DNA from: Caldilineaceae bacterium SB0661_bin_32
GTDB lineage: Bacteria > Chloroflexota > Anaerolineae > Caldilineales > Caldilineaceae
Direction of reading: 5' to 3'
DNA: 64,000 bases
Assembly: GCA_009841235.1 (NCBI GenBank)
Contig: VXMH01000037.1
Coordinates: 19,543 to 83,542, forward strand
Each line of letters starts with the position of its first letter. Position 1 is the stretch's first letter. Positions 59,010 through 64,000 of this stretch are shown here, piece after piece. The notes beneath the pieces are model-generated. The model was given only the letters and a program-made list of their open reading frames with translations. It made no database searches and was not told the DNA's origin. A program made the position numbers and the translations under genes.

Positions 59010-60287
59010 TCAGGACTTGGCCCGCTGCGTTCCCGATAGCGGCGCAAAGTCGACGATGCAAAATCGAAAAAACAGGGCCAGCGCGCCGGCCAGCAGGATT
59101 CCCGCCAGTAGCCAGAACATCCCGCCATAGCCCAGGCCAACGATAAGCAGCCCGCCCAACAGCGGTCCCGCCACCTTGCCGCCATTCTTGAGAGAACCCG
59201 CCAGCCCCATGCCGGCCCCTGTCTCTCCCGCCGGCACCTGTTCCGCGATCAGGGCGACTGTTGCCGGGAAGATCAGTCCCTGGGCCGCGCCCATCGCCAC
59301 TGCAACCGCCAGCAAACCGAAAGTACCCGCCGCCGTCGGCAGGAACGGGAGCGAAAGCGCCAGGCAGAACATACCCAGTGACACCGCCCGAAGATGGCCG
59401 GTCCGGTCCCCCAGCCTGCCGCCCCAGGGTTTCAGCAGTATGAGCGCGCCCTCTTGTGCGCTGAAAAACAGGCCTATCTCAACCGTCGAATACCCAGCAG
59501 TCAGCGCGTAAATCGGCAAAAAAGCTTTTATCACATAGGTTACGACAAAGACTGCCGCCTCCAATGCGCCGGAAAGCCAGACAGCGGGTGTACGCAACAG
59601 CGCTGCTTCCCCTTTTGCGAATCCTCGAATCGCCTTGAGGAAGAGGTCCTTGCTTACCGTCCTCTCGCGGCCGGCACTGGCGTTGAGCAGTGGCGTCACG
59701 CGAAAGTCTGGTGCATCGCCGCCCAGCCACAGAACAGGCACGAACGCGGCCATGCTCAGCGCGCCAATGAGCGTGAACACCGTGACCGGATCCAGCGACA
59801 GCAGCAGCCAGCCCGCAACCGCCGGCCCGATCAGGTAGCCGCCGCTGCGCGCCATGCCGAACCAGCCAAGCCGCTCGGCCTTGCGTTTGCTGCTGCGTTC
59901 AGCCACATACGCCACCGTCACCGGTCCGTAGATCGCCGTGGCCGTGCCATGCAGCAGGCGAACTGCAACCAGCTGGCCGGGCGTCTCGATCAGTGCGTAT
60001 AGAAAAGGCGCGCCTGCGAAGATTAGCGTACCGATCAGAAGCCACAACCTCCTCCCCATTCGATCCGAAAGCAGACCGAAAAGCGGCTTCGTCGCCATGC
60101 CGGTAAGCGTGGAGACCGAGACGATCAACCCCAGCAGCGCGTCAGACGCGCCCAGCGACGCGGCGAAGATCGGCAGCAGCGGCGTCTTGCCCATCTGATA
60201 GGCACTGCGTACGATGAAATCCGCAAGAGTGATCTTCAAGAGCGCAGGAGACCCTGCGCTCTTGCTTGCTGCCAGCGGCACTCGCAT
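59010..60287 (-). CDS. MFS transporter
   Basis: ATKPLFGLLSDRMGRRLWLL, GAAQGLIFPATVALIAEQVPAGETGAGMGLAGS. Confidence 0.9.
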   Translation of the reverse strand: MRVPLAASKSAGSPALLKITLADFIVRSAYQMGKTPLLPIFAASLGASDALLGLIVSVSTLTGMATKPLFGLLSDRMGRRLWLLIGTLIFAGAPFLYALIETPGQLVAVRLLHGTATAIYGPVTVAYVAERSSKRKAERLGWFGMARSGGYLIGPAVAGWLLLSLDPVTVFTLIGALSMAAFVPVLWLGGDAPDFRVTPLLNASAGRERTVSKDLFLKAIRGFAKGEAALLRTPAVWLSGALEAAVFVVTYVIKAFLPIYALTAGYSTVEIGLFFSAQEGALILLKPWGGRLGDRTGHLRAVSLGMFCLALSLPFLPTAAGTFGLLAVAVAMGAAQGLIFPATVALIAEQVPAGETGAGMGLAGSLKNGGKVAGPLLGGLLIVGLGYGGMFWLLAGILLAGALALFFRFCIVDFAPLSGTQRAKS

Positions 60288-60297
60288 ATCGACGACT

Positions 60298-63200
60298 CTA
60301 AACTACAACGGGAGGAACATCTGCCGCCTGAACTGCGGCGTTGAAGTCGGCTACGCTCTCGCCTAAAATCGATTCAAGTATGTCCAGCTGTGCGTCGACC
60401 TGCGTGCACAGCTCACCAAAGACATCATACGTCTGCTTTGTCGGGGCATCGTCAGCCGCGGAGATTACACTGATGAGATTGTGCAGCTTGGCGTTGAGCA
60501 TCGTTTGCAGTCGCAGCCGGTCAAACGCCACCTTGGCCTCTGGCTGGACCAGCTGTGCTTCCACCTCCCCCAGCTGCTCTCCAATCTGGTCTGCCCTTTC
60601 CTTGACCGCGGACTTTGCCTGCCCGTCCGCCTCGCTCTCCGCAACCATCTCGGCCATGGCCGTCACACGTTCACGCGTCCGTCGCAGCCGCTTTACCGCC
60701 TGGTGTGTCTCGGAGAGCTTTGCGTTCACCTCCTGCCACAGGTCAAACTGGGCCTGCATCGACGCTTGGCTTCGGTCCAACTTCGGATCGATAAACAGTT
60801 CGAACTGTTCAGTCTGGCTCTCCCCATCAACGCTGAGGCGCACCTGGTATGTCCCGGGGGGCGCCATAGCGCCCGTGACACTCTTTTCAGTGAAGGGGTC
60901 GCCCGGCAACTGTTCGGCGTCGGCATAGCGCATGTTCCACACAAATCGGTTGAGGCCTGCGTTGGTGGGAATGTACTGAATCGATGGAACTTCCTCCTTC
61001 TCCTTTTCCATCTCCTCCTTCGCCGGTTTGGGGCCGTACGATCGGATCTCATTGCCTGCCGCATCGAGAAATGCCAGGCTGACCTCCTCTGTGTCGTCTG
61101 GGAGCGTGTAATAGACGATAGCGCCGTGGGGCGGATTTTCGCCCCCGTCGAGGACGCGGCGCGTGCTCCCGCCGGTGTCGTCCTCTTCGTCCCGGAAGGT
61201 GATCAGCTGCCCAAAGGCGAGCGCATAGTTGCGCGCATCGCCTCGCGCTCCGCTAACCGTCCAGGGAAGCCAGCGCCGCAGTGTTTCGCGCGGGGGGAAG
61301 AGCCGGGCCTCGCCTTCGTCGGACTCCTTCAGGGAGCTGACCTGCCGCAGAGGCGTAAGATCATCCAGAACCCAGAAGGAGCGGCCATGCGTGGCCACCA
61401 CCAGATCGCCTTCTTTGACAATCATATCGTACACCGGCGCAACCGGCAGATTGCCCGGCATCCTCTGCCACGACCCGCCGTCGTCGAACGAGACGAAGAT
61501 ACCCGACTCGGTGCCCACATAAAGCAGGCCCTCGCGCTCTGGGTCTGCCCGCAACATGCGCGTAATTTCGTTCTGGGGGAAGCCGGCGTCGAGCCGCTGC
61601 CAGCTCTGCCCCAGGTCGGTCGTTTTGAAAAGATAGGGGCTGTAATCATCCAGCTTATAGCGCGTGGCCGCGACGTACACTGTCGAAGGATCGTGCGCGC
61701 TCGGTTCGATGACCGTCACGAAGCTCCACGCCGGCAGGTCCGGCGGCGTAACGTCGCGCCAGCTGCCGCCGCCGTCCTCGCTGATATGAATCAGGCCGTC
61801 ATCGCTGCCAGCCCAGAAAAGGCCCTTCTGGTGAGCCGATTCGATAAACGTTGAAATCGTGCAGTAGTGCTCTGCCCCGCTCGTATCCAGGGTAAGCGGA
61901 CCTCCGGACGCCTCCAGCTTGCTCTCATCGTTGCGGGTCAGGTCCGGGCTGAGTATCTCCCAGGAGCTGCCCTCGTCAGTCGTGCGGAAGACGTGATTTC
62001 CGCACGTATAGAGCACATTGGTGTCGTGAGGGCTGAAAAGGATCGGGAAAGTCCAGGGGAATCGGTACTTCATCTCTTTGGGGCCAAATCCGCTGAACGG
62101 TTCCGGCCACACCGTTACCAGCCGGATCTGCTTGGTGCGGTGGTCGTAACGTTGCAACGCCCCCCCGCCGCCGGGCGATGAGCCCACCGCGCCGACGTAG
62201 ACGATGTCGGAATCGTCCGGCTTGACCGCGATGTACCCGCTCTCGCCCGTGCCCGCCGGGTAGCAGTCACCCCACGGGATCGCCCCTTTCTCCGTTGCGC
62301 TGGGTACGGCAATGCTGGAGTTGTCCTGCTGCGTGCCGTAGACGTGATAGGGCTGCTGGTTGTCCACGTCCAGATGGTAGTACTGGCCCGTGAGCTGGTT
62401 GTAAATCGTGCTCCAGGTTTCGCCGCCGTTAAAGCTGACGCAGGCCCCGCCGTCATTGCCGTTTATCATCCGATGCGGGTCGGCGGGGTCGATCCACAGG
62501 TCGTGGTTATCTCCGTGCGGTGTCGTGATCTCGCTCCAATTCTTTCCGCCGTCAATGCTCTTCCACATCTTCAGGTTGTTTACGTAAACGGTATCGGGGT
62601 CCTGCGGGTCGGCGAAGATGTGCAGATAGTACCACGGCCGGTTCAGCAGGTCCTGGTTGTTCGTCAGATGCTCCCAGGTAGCGCCGCGGTCGTCGGAGCG
62701 GTAAACGCCGGACTTCTCACCCTCAGCCTCCACAATAGCCCAGACGCGGCTGGGCTGGGCCGGCGAAACGGAAACCCCTATCTTTCCCAGAATCCCTTCC
62801 TGCGGCAGGCCGGGGTTGCGGCTGATGTCGGTCCAGCTGTCGCCGCCGTCGGTCGATTTCCACAGCCCGCTGTCAGGGCCGCCGCTGACCAGCTCCCAGA
62901 AGTGGCGATGCACCTGCCAGATTGAGGCATAGACTATTCTGGGATTGGTGACATCCAGCGTAAGGTCCACCGCGCCGGCCCCGTCGCTGACGTAAAGAAC
63001 GCGCTCCCACGTTTCTCCGCCGTCGGTGGAGCGGTAGACGCCGCGCTCGTTATTGGGCCCGAAGGCGTGACCCAGTGCCGCCGCGTAGACAATGTCGGGG
63101 TCCTGCGGATGAATACGGATCTCGCCGATGTGGTGGCTGTCCCGCAGCCCTACATTCTTCCAGGTTTCCCCGCCGTCGGTGGACTTGTAAACACCGTCGC

Positions 63201-63492
63201 CCCAGCTAACGTCCAGGCGGATCGTCGACTCACCCGTACCCGCGTAGATTACGTTCGGATCGGCCTCGGAAACTGCAATTGCGCCAACCGAGGAAACATC
63301 AAACTGTCCGTCGGTGATGTTTTCCCAGTAATGGCCTCCGTCAACCGTCTTCCATACACCACCCGCCACCGCGCCAAAGTAGAAGACGTTTTTGTCAGTC
63401 GGATGTCCTGCAGCCGCGACCACACGCCCCCCGCGCGGCGGACCAATGCAACGAAACCTGAGGGCATCCCACGCCGCAGATTCGGTATTCAT
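60298..63492 (-). CDS. large Asp-box / VPS10-sortilin-like beta-propeller protein ('glycosyl hydrolase BNR repeat' type)
   Basis: About eleven Asp-box-like motifs (e.g. STDGGETW x2, STDGGDSW, SDDRGATW, TTDEGSSW); start chosen at MNTESAAW. Confidence 0.87.
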   Translation of the reverse strand: MNTESAAWDALRFRCIGPPRGGRVVAAAGHPTDKNVFYFGAVAGGVWKTVDGGHYWENITDGQFDVSSVGAIAVSEADPNVIYAGTGESTIRLDVSWGDGVYKSTDGGETWKNVGLRDSHHIGEIRIHPQDPDIVYAAALGHAFGPNNERGVYRSTDGGETWERVLYVSDGAGAVDLTLDVTNPRIVYASIWQVHRHFWELVSGGPDSGLWKSTDGGDSWTDISRNPGLPQEGILGKIGVSVSPAQPSRVWAIVEAEGEKSGVYRSDDRGATWEHLTNNQDLLNRPWYYLHIFADPQDPDTVYVNNLKMWKSIDGGKNWSEITTPHGDNHDLWIDPADPHRMINGNDGGACVSFNGGETWSTIYNQLTGQYYHLDVDNQQPYHVYGTQQDNSSIAVPSATEKGAIPWGDCYPAGTGESGYIAVKPDDSDIVYVGAVGSSPGGGGALQRYDHRTKQIRLVTVWPEPFSGFGPKEMKYRFPWTFPILFSPHDTNVLYTCGNHVFRTTDEGSSWEILSPDLTRNDESKLEASGGPLTLDTSGAEHYCTISTFIESAHQKGLFWAGSDDGLIHISEDGGGSWRDVTPPDLPAWSFVTVIEPSAHDPSTVYVAATRYKLDDYSPYLFKTTDLGQSWQRLDAGFPQNEITRMLRADPEREGLLYVGTESGIFVSFDDGGSWQRMPGNLPVAPVYDMIVKEGDLVVATHGRSFWVLDDLTPLRQVSSLKESDEGEARLFPPRETLRRWLPWTVSGARGDARNYALAFGQLITFRDEEDDTGGSTRRVLDGGENPPHGAIVYYTLPDDTEEVSLAFLDAAGNEIRSYGPKPAKEEMEKEKEEVPSIQYIPTNAGLNRFVWNMRYADAEQLPGDPFTEKSVTGAMAPPGTYQVRLSVDGESQTEQFELFIDPKLDRSQASMQAQFDLWQEVNAKLSETHQAVKRLRRTRERVTAMAEMVAESEADGQAKSAVKERADQIGEQLGEVEAQLVQPEAKVAFDRLRLQTMLNAKLHNLISVISAADDAPTKQTYDVFGELCTQVDAQLDILESILGESVADFNAAVQAADVPPVVV

Positions 63493-63817
63493 CTTTGTGT
63501 TCTCTCCGTGAATTGTGTGGCTGAATCGAAATCGCACCTCTCTGACAGGGGTGCGGCGTTCGGCAGCGAAAGTTGAAGAAGCCAGGACAGTTCCGCCCTA
63601 CCCGCGCAACGAGAACGTTGCGCTGACGCTCAACCTGAAGAGCGCAATCGACTCCGTCCAACGGGGAAGTGGGCTCCAGGCTTATATGAATGAAGTAGAT
63701 CGGGAGTTTCCGCGTTCTGGTCTTTCTTGCACAAGCTCGCAGCGGGATTCGGGCCAAAAGGCCAAGCGCGCATATCCTAACCGATTCCGGCGCGCAGGTC
63801 AAGACCAGGAGGCACAG

Positions 63818-63859
63818 GGGTCAGGGCAATCGGGTCACGGCAATCGGGTCAGGGCAATC
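63818..63859. repeat. 3 x 14-bp tandem repeat GGGTCASGGCAATC
   Basis: GGGTCAGGGCAATC / GGGTCACGGCAATC / GGGTCAGGGCAATC consecutively. Confidence 0.9.
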
Positions 63860-63975
63860 GCATCTTAGTGCCTCAATTTTCTGGGAGGCTGCCCTAAGCG
63901 CATGGCCGGGCCGTGCCCCTGCCCTCGCACCCGCCGCCCGCGCCGCCTCTCCAATTCCCCCTCAACCTCCGGTAG

Positions 63976-63996
63976 GGGCAGGCCTTGTGCCTGCCC
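63976..63996. repeat. REP-like palindrome GGGCAGGC-cttgt-GCCTGCCC
   Basis: Perfect 8-bp stem, 5-nt loop; loop is the complement of the one at 22123-22139. Confidence 0.7.
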
Positions 63997-64000
63997 TCTC

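Noticed and set aside
63818-63859. CRISPR array
   Set aside because: 14-bp contiguous repeats without spacers; no cas genes in the window.

Overview
A 64 kb high-GC bacterial window. Gene content (peptide-type ABC importers, Asp-box proteins, FolKP, A2-type cox cluster, many TTG/GTG starts) suggests an environmental Chloroflexota-like genome, but that assignment is inference. I support about 55 CDSs. No rRNA, tRNA or CRISPR was recognised. Layout: (1) 1-10.2 kb (+): catabolic island with a DegT-type aminotransferase end, three amidohydrolases, two M14-like peptidases and an ABC importer (SBP plus two permeases, no ATPase). (2) 10.3-21.9 kb (-): convergent second island with another ATPase-less ABC importer, three leaderless Asp-box/sialidase-like proteins, a DegT aminotransferase, an FGE-fold protein and a GATase-like/deacetylase-like fusion. 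The two islands meet at a perfect 13-bp inverted repeat. (3) 22-26.5 kb (-): VCBS, LysM, ADH and PhyH proteins. (4) 26.8-40.3 kb: cofactor and housekeeping genes (folKP, siroheme, nadA/nadC with a nadB relic, nnrE-like, thiN, lgt-like, lepA, rsmA, degenerate tyrosine recombinase). (5) 40.5-46.9 kb: cytochrome c oxidase cluster behind a near-consensus promoter. (6) 47-63.5 kb: MFS transporters, oxidoreductase/isomerase, nucleoside hydrolase, zinc-ribbon/P-loop fusion and a large Asp-box propeller protein. The best candidates for something undescribed are the paired convergent islands with shared SBP-hairpin-permease architecture, and a recurrent pattern of intact genes whose catalytic signatures are altered (amidohydrolase, M14, FGE-fold, Lgt-like, NnrE-like, tyrosine recombinase). 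All family calls were made by eye from motifs; no searches were run.
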